Source of the DNA: Amycolatopsis aidingensis
Lineage (GTDB): Bacteria > Actinomycetota > Actinomycetes > Mycobacteriales > Pseudonocardiaceae
DNA length: 64,000 bases
Reading direction: 5' to 3'
Assembly (NCBI RefSeq): GCF_018885265.1
Contig: NZ_CP076538.1
Location: forward strand, 2,392,001-2,456,000
Part shown: in pieces, positions 47,752-57,152 of the stretch
Position numbering within the stretch: position 1 is the stretch's first letter
How the letters are laid out: every line of letters begins with the position of its first letter
The notes under the pieces: generated by a model
Databases searched by the model: none
Seen by the model: only the letters and a program-made list of their open reading frames with translations
Told to the model about the DNA's origin: nothing
Position numbers and translations under genes: made by a program

Positions 47752-49583
47752 CGCAGCTGACGCTCCTTGCCTTCCCGGTGCCCCGCATAGCCGGACACGT
47801 GTTCCGGCACGCCGACCTCCCACCAGGCACCGGACTCGGTCCAGGCCGCCGGATGCGTGCGGATCACCACCACGGCAGGCCGCCGCTGTGCCACGGCGGC
47901 CTCCCGTGCCCTGGCGTAGGCCGCCCGCAACCCGTCCAGATCCTCGGCGGGAAACACCGCGCAACCCAGCGCGGCGGCGTGCGCGGCGAAGTCCACCCGC
48001 GGTGGCTCGGCATGCCCGCTGCGGCAGTCGGCGTAGAAGTTGTTGAACGGCTCCGCCCCCTGCCCCTGCTGCAACCGGGCGATCACCGCGTACCCGTCGT
48101 TGTCGCACACCACGGCCACGAACGGATGCCCTGCGAAGGCCGCGGAGAACAGCTCCGAGTTGAGCATCAGGTACGAACCGTCGCCGAGTAGGCTGGTGAC
48201 CAGCCCTTCCGGGTGCGCCATGGCCGCGCCCCAGGCGCCTGCCAGCTCGTAGCCCATGCAGGAGAACCCGTACTCGACGTCCATAGTAGACACACCGGAT
48301 GCCCGCCAGCCGCCGACCAGCTCGCCCGGCATCCCTCCGGAGGAGGTCAGCACGTAGTCCCGTGGCCCGGAAAGCTCGTTCACCACACCGACCACCTGGG
48401 CGTAGCTCGGCAGGCCGGTGCTCGGCGCGCGCAGCCGGTCGATATGCGCGTCCCACCGGGACCGTTCCGCGGCCGCCCGGCGCGACCACTGCTCCGCAGC
48501 GTGCCAGTCGGCCAGCACCGCGGTGAGCTCGGCCAGCGCGGTGTCCGCATCGGACACCACCGCCAGCGCGCCGTGCTTGACCGCGTCGAACCGGGCCGCG
48601 TTGATGGTGACCAGCCGCACGTCCTCGGCGAACACCGTCCAGGATGCCGTGGTGAAGTCCTGCAGTCGCGTCCCAACGGCCAGCACCAGGTCCGCCTCCT
48701 CGGCCAGCGCGTTGGCCGAGGAGGACCCGGTGATGCCCAGCGGCCCGGCATGCAGCGGATGATCATGCGGCACCAGGGTGCGGCCCGCGGTGGTCTCGGC
48801 GACCGGCATCCCGTGCCGCTCGGCGAAGGCGAGCGCCCGCCCGGCCGCGCCGGAGTAACGGACCCCGCCGCCAAGCACCAGCAACGGCCGCCGCGCCGCC
48901 CGCAGCGCCCGCGCGGCCTCGGCCAGCGACCGCTCGTCCGGACGCGATCGCGGCACCCGGTGCAGCCGGGGCTCGAACAGCGCCTCCGGGAAGTCGAAGG
49001 TCTCGGCCTGTACGTCCTGCGGCAGCGCCAGGGTCACCGGGCCGGCTTCCGCCGGATCGGTGAGCACCCTGGCCACCTGCGGCAGGGTGGACAGCAGTTG
49101 CTCCGGCCGGGTGATCCGGTCGAAGTACCTGCTCACCGCCCGGAAGGCGTCGTTGACCGTAATGGTCGCGTCCGCGAAGTGTTCCACCTGCTGCAACACC
49201 GGATCCGGTGCCCTGCCCGCGAAGGTGTCCCCTGGCAGCAGCAACACCGGCAGCCGGTTGGCATGCGCCACCCCGGCCGCGGTGACCAGGTTCAGCGCAC
49301 CGGGCCCGATCGAGGAGGTCACCACGCCGACCTGCCTGCGGTGCGTGGCCTTGGCATACCCCGCCGCCGCCAGCCCCATGCCCTGCTCGGTCTGCCCGCG
49401 CCACACCGGCAGCCGATCGGAATGCTCGGCCAGCGCGCTGCCCAGCCCGAGCACGTTGCCGTGCCCGAAGATGGCGAAGGCGCAGGGAAAAAGCGGAACC
49501 TCGTCCCCGGAAAGGGTTTCCGAGTACTGTGCGAGCAGCCAGCGCACCAGCGCCTGCGCGGTGGTGAGCCTGAGTGTCGTCAT
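47736..49583 (-). CDS. iolD: 3D-(3,5/4)-trihydroxycyclohexane-1,2-dione hydrolase
   Basis: 615-residue thiamine-diphosphate enzyme that opens the ring of the inosose-derived dione. ThDP-family layout: N-terminal domain with the acid in WRGQTEQGMGLAAAGYAKA; central domain; C-terminal ThDP motif GDGSYLMLNSELFSAAF with GYELAGAWGAAMAH. Length and the SRPDERSLAEAARALRAARRPLLVLGGG region fit IolD rather than acetolactate synthase. Last gene of the iol operon; its ATG overlaps the iolB stop (ATGA). Confidence 0.93.
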   Translation of the reverse strand: MTTLRLTTAQALVRWLLAQYSETLSGDEVPLFPCAFAIFGHGNVLGLGSALAEHSDRLPVWRGQTEQGMGLAAAGYAKATHRRQVGVVTSSIGPGALNLVTAAGVAHANRLPVLLLPGDTFAGRAPDPVLQQVEHFADATITVNDAFRAVSRYFDRITRPEQLLSTLPQVARVLTDPAEAGPVTLALPQDVQAETFDFPEALFEPRLHRVPRSRPDERSLAEAARALRAARRPLLVLGGGVRYSGAAGRALAFAERHGMPVAETTAGRTLVPHDHPLHAGPLGITGSSSANALAEEADLVLAVGTRLQDFTTASWTVFAEDVRLVTINAARFDAVKHGALAVVSDADTALAELTAVLADWHAAEQWSRRAAAERSRWDAHIDRLRAPSTGLPSYAQVVGVVNELSGPRDYVLTSSGGMPGELVGGWRASGVSTMDVEYGFSCMGYELAGAWGAAMAHPEGLVTSLLGDGSYLMLNSELFSAAFAGHPFVAVVCDNDGYAVIARLQQGQGAEPFNNFYADCRSGHAEPPRVDFAAHAAALGCAVFPAEDLDGLRAAYARAREAAVAQRRPAVVVIRTHPAAWTESGAWWEVGVPEHVSGYAGHREGKERQLRYTGT

Positions 49584-50467
49584 CGCCGTCCCTCCGCGGT
49601 GGTCACCGGGCAGCGGGGATCAGTGGGCAGGCCGGCCCAGGTGTCCCTGATCCAGCCGTGCGCCGGATCGTCACAGAACGCCATCGACCTCTCCTCCGCA
49701 GGCCCGGCCAGCACGTTCAGGTAGTACATCGGGTAGCCGGGGGCGGCCACGCACGGCCCGTGATACCCGCGCGGCACCAGGAAGACATCGCCGTCCCTTA
49801 CCGCGACATCCTCGTTCAGCCGCCCGTCCGCGGTGTAGGTCCGGTGGAACCCGAACCCCTCCCGGTCGTGACTGAGGCCGTCCCTGCCCGCGATCCGGAA
49901 GTAGTAGATCTCCTCGTTGATCACCTCGCACTCGCTCGCCTCATCGTGCTTGTGCGGCGGGTAGGAGGACCAGTTGCCAGCGGGGGTGATCAGCTCGCAG
50001 GCGTTCAGCTTGTCCGCGTGCTCCCACACCCCTGGCACCCCGAAGTTGGTGACCTGCCTGGTGGCCTGGCCCGCGCCCCGCACCTCCACCGGGACATCGC
50101 CCGCGGGGCCGTAGCGTGGCTCCAGCCTGCGGGAGCACCGGGCCATCGGCAGCGCCACCTCGCATCCCCCGGCCGAGCTCAGCGTGACCTCGGTGTCCCG
50201 CGGCAGGTAACCGAAGTCGGTGACCTTGCTGAACACGCTCTGCCTCCCGTGCAGGGCGAGCAACTCGCCCTCGGCGTCCACCGTGCAGCCCCCGGACAAC
50301 GGCAGCACGAACGCCTCGAACTCGCCGGTGCGCACCACCCTGGACGCGCCGGCGGCCAGCCGCAGCACCCGCAGCCCGGTGTAGCTCCAGCCGGCCTGCT
50401 CGGGAGTGAGCAGCACCGGGTCCGCGCCGTCGGTGAGTGTCCCCAGCGGACGGTGTAGCTCGCTCAT
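49580..50467 (-). CDS. iolB: 5-deoxy-glucuronate isomerase
   Basis: 295-residue KduI/IolB bicupin isomerase. Motifs: GWSYTGLRVLRLAAG, the metal-binding SSYPPHKHDEASECEVINEEIYYFRI (His and Glu ligands), and VPRGYHGPCVAAPGYPMYYLNVLAGP. It converts 5-deoxyglucuronate to 5-dehydro-2-deoxygluconate in inositol breakdown. Overlaps its neighbours by 4 bp on both sides. Confidence 0.94.
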   Translation of the reverse strand: MSELHRPLGTLTDGADPVLLTPEQAGWSYTGLRVLRLAAGASRVVRTGEFEAFVLPLSGGCTVDAEGELLALHGRQSVFSKVTDFGYLPRDTEVTLSSAGGCEVALPMARCSRRLEPRYGPAGDVPVEVRGAGQATRQVTNFGVPGVWEHADKLNACELITPAGNWSSYPPHKHDEASECEVINEEIYYFRIAGRDGLSHDREGFGFHRTYTADGRLNEDVAVRDGDVFLVPRGYHGPCVAAPGYPMYYLNVLAGPAEERSMAFCDDPAHGWIRDTWAGLPTDPRCPVTTAEGRR

Positions 50468-51363
50468 GACTCCTCCCGCGCCGCGGTGAGTACCTTGGCC
50501 GCGGCGTCCACCGCGGCTCCGACATCGCCGTCCGGCGGGTACAGCAGCGCCCGCCCGACCACCAGCCCGCGCACCGCCGGGTGGCGCAGGGCCCGCCCCC
50601 AGGAGGCCAGGTCCGCCGCGGGGTCGGCGGCCGGCACCCCGCCGAGCACCACCACCGGCAGGGTGGTGGCGTTCAACGGCACGTCCTCCTCCGGCGCGGG
50701 CAGCTTCAGCCAGGTGTGCGCCGAGGTGACGCCGAGGCCGGAGGCCACGGTGACCGCGCGGGTCAGCGCGGCCGCGTCCCCGGCCAGCCGCAGCCGCCCG
50801 TCCGGTTCCCGCCGGTACGGCAGTGGCTCGACCATCGCCATCAGCCCGTGCCCGGCGAGCCCGGAAACCGCATCGGCACAGGCCTGGAGGGTGGGCACCG
50901 TTCCCGGATCGGAGTCGACAAGGCGCAGCAGCATCTTCCCGCCGTCCAGCCCACGCTCGGCGATGGCTGCCGCGCTGTAGGCGGTGAACCGGTCGTCGAT
51001 CTCCCAGTCCGCCCCGGCGAGCCCACCGCGGTTCATCGAGCCGATGACCACCTTCCCGTGCAGGGCATCCAGCAGCAGCAGTTCCTCGACCACGTCCGGG
51101 GTGGCCAGCAGCCCGTCCACCGCGGGGTGGTCCAGCGCGACCAGCAGGCGTTCCAGCAGGTCCCTGCGGTCGGCCATGGCAAGCGGGCGCTCGCCGACGC
51201 CCAGTGCGCCCCTGGCCGGATGATCGGCCGCGACCAGGAACAGGGTCCCACTCGCGCCGGGCGGCTCCGTCCGGCGCCGCCGCCCGGCATAGGCCCGCGC
51301 CACCGCCCCCGGATCGGCGGTCCGGGTGGCCAGTAGCTCGCGCCAGCGCTTGTCGGTGATCAT
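50464..51363 (-). CDS. Cgl0158-family (beta/alpha)8-barrel aldolase-like protein
   Basis: 299 residues. TIM-barrel pattern with FLVAADHPARGALG, VVIGSMNRGGLAGADWEIDDRF, MLLRLVDSDPGTVPTLQACA and HTWLKLPAPE. This family (Cgl0158, DeoC/LacD/FbaB-like) is found in actinobacterial iol clusters and probably replaces IolJ as the aldolase cleaving 5-dehydro-2-deoxygluconate 6-phosphate. The lysine for Schiff-base formation would be in HTWLKLP (inference). Between iolC and iolB with 4-bp overlaps on both sides. Confidence 0.85.
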   Translation of the reverse strand: MITDKRWRELLATRTADPGAVARAYAGRRRRTEPPGASGTLFLVAADHPARGALGVGERPLAMADRRDLLERLLVALDHPAVDGLLATPDVVEELLLLDALHGKVVIGSMNRGGLAGADWEIDDRFTAYSAAAIAERGLDGGKMLLRLVDSDPGTVPTLQACADAVSGLAGHGLMAMVEPLPYRREPDGRLRLAGDAAALTRAVTVASGLGVTSAHTWLKLPAPEEDVPLNATTLPVVVLGGVPAADPAADLASWGRALRHPAVRGLVVGRALLYPPDGDVGAAVDAAAKVLTAAREES

Positions 51364-52307
51364 GCGTGCAGCAACTCCTCGATCTCCTCGGAGGTGGGCA
51401 TGGCATCCGCGCAGGCCAGCCGGGAGGCCACCAGCGCGCCGGCCGCGTTGGCGTAGCTGGCGGCGCGGACCGGTTCCCAGCCGGACAGCAGGCCGTGTAC
51501 GAGGGCCCCGCCGAAGCCGTCCCCTGCGCCGAGCCCGCAGACCACCTCGACCCGCCGCGGCGGCACGGTCCGCATGCCCTCCGCGGTGGCGACCAGCACC
51601 CCCTCGGCGCCCATCTTGATCATGACCAGCCGGACACCCCTGGCGAGCATGCGCCCGGCCGCCTCCTCCGGATCGCCGGTGCCGACCGCGACCGCGGCCT
51701 CGTCCCGGTTGCCGACCGCGACGGTGACGTGATCCAGCATCCAGCCGATCTCCGCGCGGGCGGTGTCCACGGTGTTCTCCGGCGGCCAGAACATCGGCCG
51801 GTAGTCCAGATCCAGCACGGTGTGCTCGCGCCGCCCCCGCCGTAGCAGGATCTCCCGCTGGGTGGTGCGGGCCGGCTCGGCGCTTACCCCGGAGCCGGTG
51901 ACCCACAGCAGCGGCACTCGCTCGATCACCTCCCACGGCACATCCGGGCCGGTGAGCGTCAGGTCGGGGGCGATGGGGGAGCGGTAGAACAGCAGCGGCG
52001 GGTCGGCAGGCGGATCGAGCGCGCAGAACACCACCGGCGTCAGCAGCCCGGGGGCGGTGCCGACATGCTCTGCCGACACCCCGAAGCCGGTGAGCGCCTG
52101 CCGCACGTACTCGCCGAAACCGTCCGGACCGACCTTGGTCAGCACCCCGGAGCGCCTGCCGAGCCGCGCCGCGGCCACCGCCACGTTGGTCGCGGTGCCG
52201 CCGAGCGATTTGGCGAAACTGCGTACCCCGGCCAGCGGAACCCCACTCTGTTCCGGGTACAGGTCCACCCCGACCCTGCCGACGGTGAGCGCCTCGATGC
52301 CGGTCAT
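51360..52307 (-). CDS. iolC: 5-dehydro-2-deoxygluconokinase
   Basis: 315-residue PfkB/ribokinase-family sugar kinase. N-terminal [22 protein letters not shown], the [15 protein letters not shown] motif and C-terminal [20 protein letters not shown] with the catalytic Asp of GAGD. VDLYPEQ is typical of IolC. It makes the phosphorylated substrate for the adjacent aldolase. Confidence 0.93.
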   Translation of the reverse strand: MTGIEALTVGRVGVDLYPEQSGVPLAGVRSFAKSLGGTATNVAVAAARLGRRSGVLTKVGPDGFGEYVRQALTGFGVSAEHVGTAPGLLTPVVFCALDPPADPPLLFYRSPIAPDLTLTGPDVPWEVIERVPLLWVTGSGVSAEPARTTQREILLRRGRREHTVLDLDYRPMFWPPENTVDTARAEIGWMLDHVTVAVGNRDEAAVAVGTGDPEEAAGRMLARGVRLVMIKMGAEGVLVATAEGMRTVPPRRVEVVCGLGAGDGFGGALVHGLLSGWEPVRAASYANAAGALVASRLACADAMPTSEEIEELLHA

Positions 52308-53089
52308 CCGGTCTCCGCCGCGCGCAACTCGTGCTCCAGTGCCTCCAGTTCGGTTCCGCCTGCCATCTGCCGGGTGAGCTCGGCAAGGTCGATCTCGGAC
52401 TTCTCGTAACTGCCGAGCGGTGCGCCCCGCTTGAGCAGCAGGAACCGGTCACCGACCGGGTAGGCATGGTGCGGGTTGTGCGTGATCAGCACCACTCCGA
52501 GGCCGCGATCCCGGGCCTGCGCCACATACTTCAGCACCACTCCGGCCTGCTTCACCCCCAGCGCCGCGGTCGGCTCGTCCAGGATCAGCACCTTGGCTCC
52601 GAAGTGGATGGCTCTGGCGATGGCAACGCACTGCCGCTCGCCGCCGGACAAGGTACCCACCGGCTGCTCGACATCGCGCAGATCGATGCCCAGCTCGGCC
52701 AGGGCTTGCCGGGTGATCCGCTTGCCGCGCTTGCGGTCGAGCAGCCGCAGTGCGCCGAGGCCGACGGTCGGCTCCGAACCGAGGAAGAAGTTGCGCCAGA
52801 CGCTCATCAGTGGCACCACCGCGAGATCCTGGTACACCGTGGCAATACCGCGGTCCAGTGCGTCGCGTGGCGAGTCGAACCGAACCGGGCTGCCGTCCAG
52901 CCGGAACTCACCTGCGTCGTGCCGGTGTACCCCGGCCAGTATCTTGATCAATGTGGACTTTCCGGCTCCGTTGTCGCCGAGCACGCAGGTGACCTCGCCC
53001 GCGTTGACCACAGTGGACACGTCACGCAGTGCGATCACGCTGCCGTAGGTCTTCCCGACACCGGTGACCTCGATCAGTGGGGCATTCAT
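52304..53089 (-). CDS. Sugar ABC transporter ATP-binding protein
   Basis: 261 residues, single ABC domain. Walker A GDNGAGKS at ~35-42, Q-loop, signature LSGGERQ, Walker [16 protein letters not shown], switch His in [15 protein letters not shown]. This resembles the FrcA/IatA-type single-domain ATPase of carbohydrate importers. The start at 53089 (MNAPLIEV) was chosen because upstream translation lies in the permease gene. With the permease and binding protein it makes an inositol-type importer. Confidence 0.92.
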   Translation of the reverse strand: MNAPLIEVTGVGKTYGSVIALRDVSTVVNAGEVTCVLGDNGAGKSTLIKILAGVHRHDAGEFRLDGSPVRFDSPRDALDRGIATVYQDLAVVPLMSVWRNFFLGSEPTVGLGALRLLDRKRGKRITRQALAELGIDLRDVEQPVGTLSGGERQCVAIARAIHFGAKVLILDEPTAALGVKQAGVVLKYVAQARDRGLGVVLITHNPHHAYPVGDRFLLLKRGAPLGSYEKSEIDLAELTRQMAGGTELEALEHELRAAETG

Positions 53090-54141
53090 CGGCGTACCCT
53101 TTCCGCTCGACGCCGCAGCGTGTTGTTCACCAGCACCGCGGCCAGCAGCAGCGCGCCGAGGAACAACATGAACCAGTCGCTGTCCCAGCGGGCGAACACG
53201 ATGCCCTGCCTGGCCATGCCGAAGATCAGCGCGCCGATGGCGGCCCCGATCGCGGAGCCGAACCCTCCGGTGAGCAGGCAGCCGCCGACCACCGCGGCCA
53301 CGATGAACTGCAACTCCAGCCCGATCCCCTGGTTCGCCTGCACGCTGGCGAACCGCAGCACGTTGATCGAGCCGACCAGCCAGCCCGCGAAGGCGGTCAG
53401 CATGAACAGCGAGATCTTGGTGCGGATCACCGGTACCCCGACCGCCCGCGCGCTGACCGCGGAACCGCCGACCGCGAAGATCCAGTTGCCGAACCTGGTC
53501 CGCACCAGCAGCAGCGCGGCCGCGACCGCGAAACCGATCCACCACAGGATGGACACCTGGAACTCGGTGCCACCGATGTTCATCGTGGAGGCGAAGACGA
53601 ACCCGGCCGACTCGTAGCCATCGGTGCTGCGCATCCCTGACACCTGCACCGTGCCGGTGACCAGGTTGGTCACCCCGAGGTTCAGTCCCTGCAGGGCTAG
53701 GAAGGTGCCCAGGGTGATGATGAAGCTGTGCAGCCCGGTGCGCATCACCAGCCAGCCGTTGAACGCGCCGACCAGCATGGCGAAGGCCAGCGAGGCCAGC
53801 AGCGCCAGCCAGACGTTCCAGCCTGCCTGGGTGGCCAGGATCGAGGTGACCAGTGCGGTGGACGCGGTCATCACGCCGGTGGAGAGGTCGAACTCCCCGC
53901 CGATCATCAGCATCGCGACGCCGACGGCCATGATGCCGAGGGTGGAGGCGTCGTCCAGCCAGGTGGCCACGCCGTCCCCGGTGAGGAACTGCTCGGTGCT
54001 CACCGAGAAGAACAGGAAGACCACCGCGGCGCCGAGCAGCGCGCCGATCTCCGGGCGCACGATGAGCCGGTCGGCCAGCCGGGGCGTGGCGATCCGCTCA
54101 TCGGGCTGGGCGGGGGTCAGTGGGGGAGCCGGCGTACTCAT
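53086..54141 (-). CDS. Sugar ABC transporter permease
   Basis: 351 residues, BPD_transp_2 family with about ten membrane helices ([63 protein letters not shown]). It transports carbohydrate, most likely inositol given the operon. Overlaps both neighbours by 4 bp. Confidence 0.92.
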   Translation of the reverse strand: MSTPAPPLTPAQPDERIATPRLADRLIVRPEIGALLGAAVVFLFFSVSTEQFLTGDGVATWLDDASTLGIMAVGVAMLMIGGEFDLSTGVMTASTALVTSILATQAGWNVWLALLASLAFAMLVGAFNGWLVMRTGLHSFIITLGTFLALQGLNLGVTNLVTGTVQVSGMRSTDGYESAGFVFASTMNIGGTEFQVSILWWIGFAVAAALLLVRTRFGNWIFAVGGSAVSARAVGVPVIRTKISLFMLTAFAGWLVGSINVLRFASVQANQGIGLELQFIVAAVVGGCLLTGGFGSAIGAAIGALIFGMARQGIVFARWDSDWFMLFLGALLLAAVLVNNTLRRRAERVRR

Positions 54142-55124
54142 CGGGTACCTCGTTCCACATAGTCGGCGATCCGGGCGATATCCCCCTGCTCGACGAGGTC
54201 GGGGCCGGTGAGTACCGGCTTGCCACCACCGACGACGTTGGCGTTGTCGTGGTACAGCTTCAGGAACACCACCGGCAGGTACCCCTGCTCGTACTGCTGC
54301 TGATCCACCGCGAACAGCACGTCACCGGCCTCGATCGCGGCTACCACATCGGAGTTGAGGTCGAAGGTGGCGACCTCCGCGGTCGAGCCGACCTGCTCGA
54401 TACCGCTCACCGCGTTCGCAGCCACCTGCGAGTTCAGTGCCAGCACCGCGTCGATCGAGCCGTCCGCCTGCACCGCGCCCCTGATCCTGGCCTGTACGTC
54501 GGCCGGGTTGTTGATGTCCACCTGCAGCGTGGCGGTCTCGCCGGAGAACCCCCGTTCGGCACCGGCGCAGCGTTGCGCCTGACCCACGTTGCCTGCCTCG
54601 TGGATGACGCACAGCAGCTTGGTCTTGCCCAGCTCGGCGAGCCGCCTGCCCGCTCGCTCGCCCGCGAGGCTCTCGTTCTGCCCCACATGTGTCAGCGCGC
54701 CGTACTCCGCGCTCTGCTGCTCCCCGGAGTTGATCGTGATCACCGGGATGCCTGCCCGCACGGCGTTCTCCACCGAGGGCCGCAGCGCCTGCGGGTTGGC
54801 CATGGACACCACCAGCCCGCCGACGCGCTGCGCGACCGCGTTGTCGATCAGCTTCGCCTGGCGGCCGGGGTCCCCGTCGGACTGGTACTCGACCTGCACG
54901 CCGAGTTGTCTGCCTGCCTCCTCCGCACCGTTCTTCACCACGTTCCAGAACGCGTCCCCCGCGGTGCCGTGCGAGATCACCGCGACCCGCAGCGGCCCGT
55001 CCAGTACGGGTGCGGCCCCGGCGTCCGGAGCGCCCGGCTCCTCGGCCTTGGGCCCGGTACAAGCCGAGAGCAGCACTGCCCCCGCGGCGGCCAGTAGCCC
55101 CGCTCTCCAGCGACAAGACCTCAT
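54138..55124 (-). CDS. Sugar ABC transporter substrate-binding lipoprotein
   Basis: 328 residues. Lipobox LSAC with C22 as the lipidated residue. A periplasmic-binding-protein type 1 fold follows (VAVISHGTAGDAFWNVVKNGAEEAG; LVVSMANPQALRP; GIPVITINSGEQ; ALNSQVAANAVSGIEQ). The DQQQYEQGYLPV segment is typical of the ribose/inositol-binding branch. Anchored outside the cell membrane. It lies 12 bp after the iolE-like gene. Confidence 0.92.
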   Translation of the reverse strand: MRSCRWRAGLLAAAGAVLLSACTGPKAEEPGAPDAGAAPVLDGPLRVAVISHGTAGDAFWNVVKNGAEEAGRQLGVQVEYQSDGDPGRQAKLIDNAVAQRVGGLVVSMANPQALRPSVENAVRAGIPVITINSGEQQSAEYGALTHVGQNESLAGERAGRRLAELGKTKLLCVIHEAGNVGQAQRCAGAERGFSGETATLQVDINNPADVQARIRGAVQADGSIDAVLALNSQVAANAVSGIEQVGSTAEVATFDLNSDVVAAIEAGDVLFAVDQQQYEQGYLPVVFLKLYHDNANVVGGGKPVLTGPDLVEQGDIARIADYVERGTR

Positions 55125-55136
55125 TGTCTCTCCTCG

Positions 55137-56018
55137 CTATTGATTCATGAGCCCGGACAGCCAGTCCAGGCTGCGCCGGGTGTGCTCGCGTGGCCGGTCG
55201 TCCCGGCTCGCCGCGCCGAGCGCGGTGTCCTGTTCCAGGACGTACCAGCCCTGGTAACCCGCCCCACGGAGAAAGCCGACCATGGACTCGAGATCCACAT
55301 CGCCTTCGCCGAGCGGGGCGTACAACCCCCTGCCCACGGCGGCGGCGTAGCCGATCCGGCCCGTGCGCACGTCGTGGGCGAGATCCCCGTGCACATCCTT
55401 GAGGTGCACGTGCCCGATCCGGCCAGGATGCCGTCTCGCCAGCCCGACCGGATCGGTCCCGCCGATCAGCAGATGCCCGGTGTCAAGGCAGAGCGCCATG
55501 GCGGAGTCGGCGAGGAACCGTTCGACCTCCGCCTCGGTCTCCACCTGGGTGCCGACATGCGGGTGCAGCACGGTGCGCAGCCCCCGGTCCGCCGCCGCGG
55601 CTGCGATCCGCTCCGCGGTGTGCACCAGGGTTCGCCACTGCGCCGGGGTCAGGGCGGGCCGGGTGTCGTAGCCGTCCAGCCCGGTCGCCGCGGCCAGCAC
55701 CAGTACCTCGCCGCCACCCGCGGCGAGCTGGGCGGCGGACTCGTCCGCGGCCCGCAGCGCGGCCTCGGGGTCGAGGTGCAAGGGCACGGCGAGGAAGCCG
55801 CCGACGAGTGTCAGGCCGTGCCCGGCCAGCAGGGCGCGCAGCGACCCCGGCTCGGCGGGGAGATAGCCCGGCGGGCCGAGCTCGGTGGCGCGGACGCCGA
55901 GCTCGGCCATCTCGCCGAGCACCCGCTCCGGTTCGAGCATCCGGCCCCAGCCGGGAACCTCGCACACCCCCCAGGAGATCGGCGCGGCGGCGACCCGGAT
56001 TCCAGACTTCGTCGTCAT
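55137..56018 (-). CDS. iolE: Myo-inosose-2 dehydratase (IolE-like TIM barrel)
   Basis: 293-residue AP-endonuclease-2/xylose-isomerase-like barrel. N-terminal VAAAPISWGVCEVPGWG is typical of IolE (substrate loop with NDD-type enzymes); metal ligands in VLHPHVGTQVETEAEVE, LCLDTGHLLIGGTDP, HVHLKDVHGDLAH and VLEQD. It dehydrates 2-keto-myo-inositol to the dione used by IolD. First gene of an eight-gene operon; two LacI operators lie 28-58 bp upstream of its start. Confidence 0.88.
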   Translation of the reverse strand: MTTKSGIRVAAAPISWGVCEVPGWGRMLEPERVLGEMAELGVRATELGPPGYLPAEPGSLRALLAGHGLTLVGGFLAVPLHLDPEAALRAADESAAQLAAGGGEVLVLAAATGLDGYDTRPALTPAQWRTLVHTAERIAAAAADRGLRTVLHPHVGTQVETEAEVERFLADSAMALCLDTGHLLIGGTDPVGLARRHPGRIGHVHLKDVHGDLAHDVRTGRIGYAAAVGRGLYAPLGEGDVDLESMVGFLRGAGYQGWYVLEQDTALGAASRDDRPREHTRRSLDWLSGLMNQ

Positions 56019-56045
56019 CAGCGGCAGCTCCCGCGGTAGCGGTCG

Positions 56046-56076
56046 TTAGAGCGCTCTATTGATTAGAGCGCTCTAA
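56046..56076. promoter_or_regulatory. Two tandem LacI-type operators in the iol divergent promoter
   Basis: Two perfect TAGAGCGCTCTA palindromes at 56047-56058 and 56064-56075, the second extended to TTAGAGCGCTCTAA. Centres are 17 bp apart. The central GCGC with TA/AT ends is a classical LacI/GalR half-site layout. They lie between iolE (minus) and the lacI gene (plus). Confidence 0.8.
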
Positions 56077-56087
56077 GCTTGTAGCGT
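56059..56087 (+). promoter_or_regulatory. Promoter of the lacI-iolG unit
   Basis: TTGATT (56059-56064), a 17-bp spacer, TAGCGT (56082-56087). The second operator fills the spacer, so bound repressor would block the gene's own promoter. Confidence 0.5.
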
Positions 56088-56129
56088 ACGTCACATCACT
56101 GTCAAGGGGTGAACTCGCGGGAGGAAGCG

Positions 56130-57143
56130 TTGGCCCGGCCGACCATGGAGGACGTCGCCGAGCGTGCGGGGGTGTCCCGTGCGCTGGTATCACTTGTCAT
56201 GCGCAACTCGCCGAAGGTCAGCGAGCAGCGCAGGGCGGCGGTGCTGCGCGCGGCCGAGGAACTGGGCTACGCGCCGCACGTGATGGCGAGGTCGCTGGCC
56301 AGCCGCACCGCCACGGTGCTCGGGGTGATGGTCTCCGACCTGCGCAACGCCTTCTTCGCCGAGGTGGTGGAGGGCCTGGACGGCGCAGCGCAGGCGGCAG
56401 GGTTCGACCTGATCCTGAACACCGGCGGCCGCAGCCCGAGCCGGGAGCGGGCCGCGCTGCGCAGCCTGCTGTCCTTCCGGCCTGCCGGAATCGTACTGCT
56501 GTCTCCGGTGCTGCCAGCGGCGGCGATCGAGGCGGCGGCCGAGCAGTGCCCGGTGGTGCTGGTCTCCCGCTCCTCCCGGCTGGCCACAGTGGACACCGTG
56601 AACGACGACGGTGAGGCGGGTGCCGCACTCGCCGTGGACCACCTGGTCGGCCTCGGGCACCGGCACATCGCGCATCTCGACGGTGGTGGGGCGGCCACCT
56701 CCGCGGCGCGGCGGAAGGGCTACCGGGCCGCGATGAACCGGCACGGGCTGCGGCCGTGGGTGGTGCGCAGCGAGCACACCGACACCGCGGGGGAGAAGGC
56801 GGTGCAGGAACTGCTGTCCACCCGGGCACTGCCCACCGCGCTGCTGGCAGGCAACGACTTCAACGCCGTCGGTGCGATCTCCGCGCTGGAGGAGGCCGGG
56901 CTGCGGGTGCCTGCCGACGTGTCGGTGGTCGGCTACGACAACACCTCGCTGGCCGCGTTGAAGCACGTCTCGCTCACCACCGTCGACCAGCCGCGCACGG
57001 AGATGGGGCGGCTGGCCGTGGAGGCGTTGCTGGAACGGGTGCGGGGCGGCCGCCGCGACCCGGTACGCCATCTGCTGCACCCCTCGCTCGTGGTGCGGGC
57101 GACCACCGGCTCTCCCCGGCCGGACGCGCACGGAGAAGGATGA
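56130..57143 (+). CDS. LacI-family repressor of the iol locus
   Basis: 337 residues. HTH at residues ~5-25 (MEDVAERAGVSRALVSLVM), hinge KVSEQRRAAVLRAAEELGYAPHVMARSLAS, and a type-1 periplasmic-binding-like effector domain (LGVMVSDLRNAFFAEVVEGL; TALLAGNDFNAVGAISALEEAGL). TTG 56130 is favoured, with GGGAGGAAGC 5 bases upstream; GTG 56109 in the same frame has no good site. Divergent from iolE and 9 bp before iolG. Likely represses both units, with inositol or a derivative as inducer. Confidence 0.9.
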   Translation: MARPTMEDVAERAGVSRALVSLVMRNSPKVSEQRRAAVLRAAEELGYAPHVMARSLASRTATVLGVMVSDLRNAFFAEVVEGLDGAAQAAGFDLILNTGGRSPSRERAALRSLLSFRPAGIVLLSPVLPAAAIEAAAEQCPVVLVSRSSRLATVDTVNDDGEAGAALAVDHLVGLGHRHIAHLDGGGAATSAARRKGYRAAMNRHGLRPWVVRSEHTDTAGEKAVQELLSTRALPTALLAGNDFNAVGAISALEEAGLRVPADVSVVGYDNTSLAALKHVSLTTVDQPRTEMGRLAVEALLERVRGGRRDPVRHLLHPSLVVRATTGSPRPDAHGEG

Positions 57144-57152
57144 GGAGAACGG

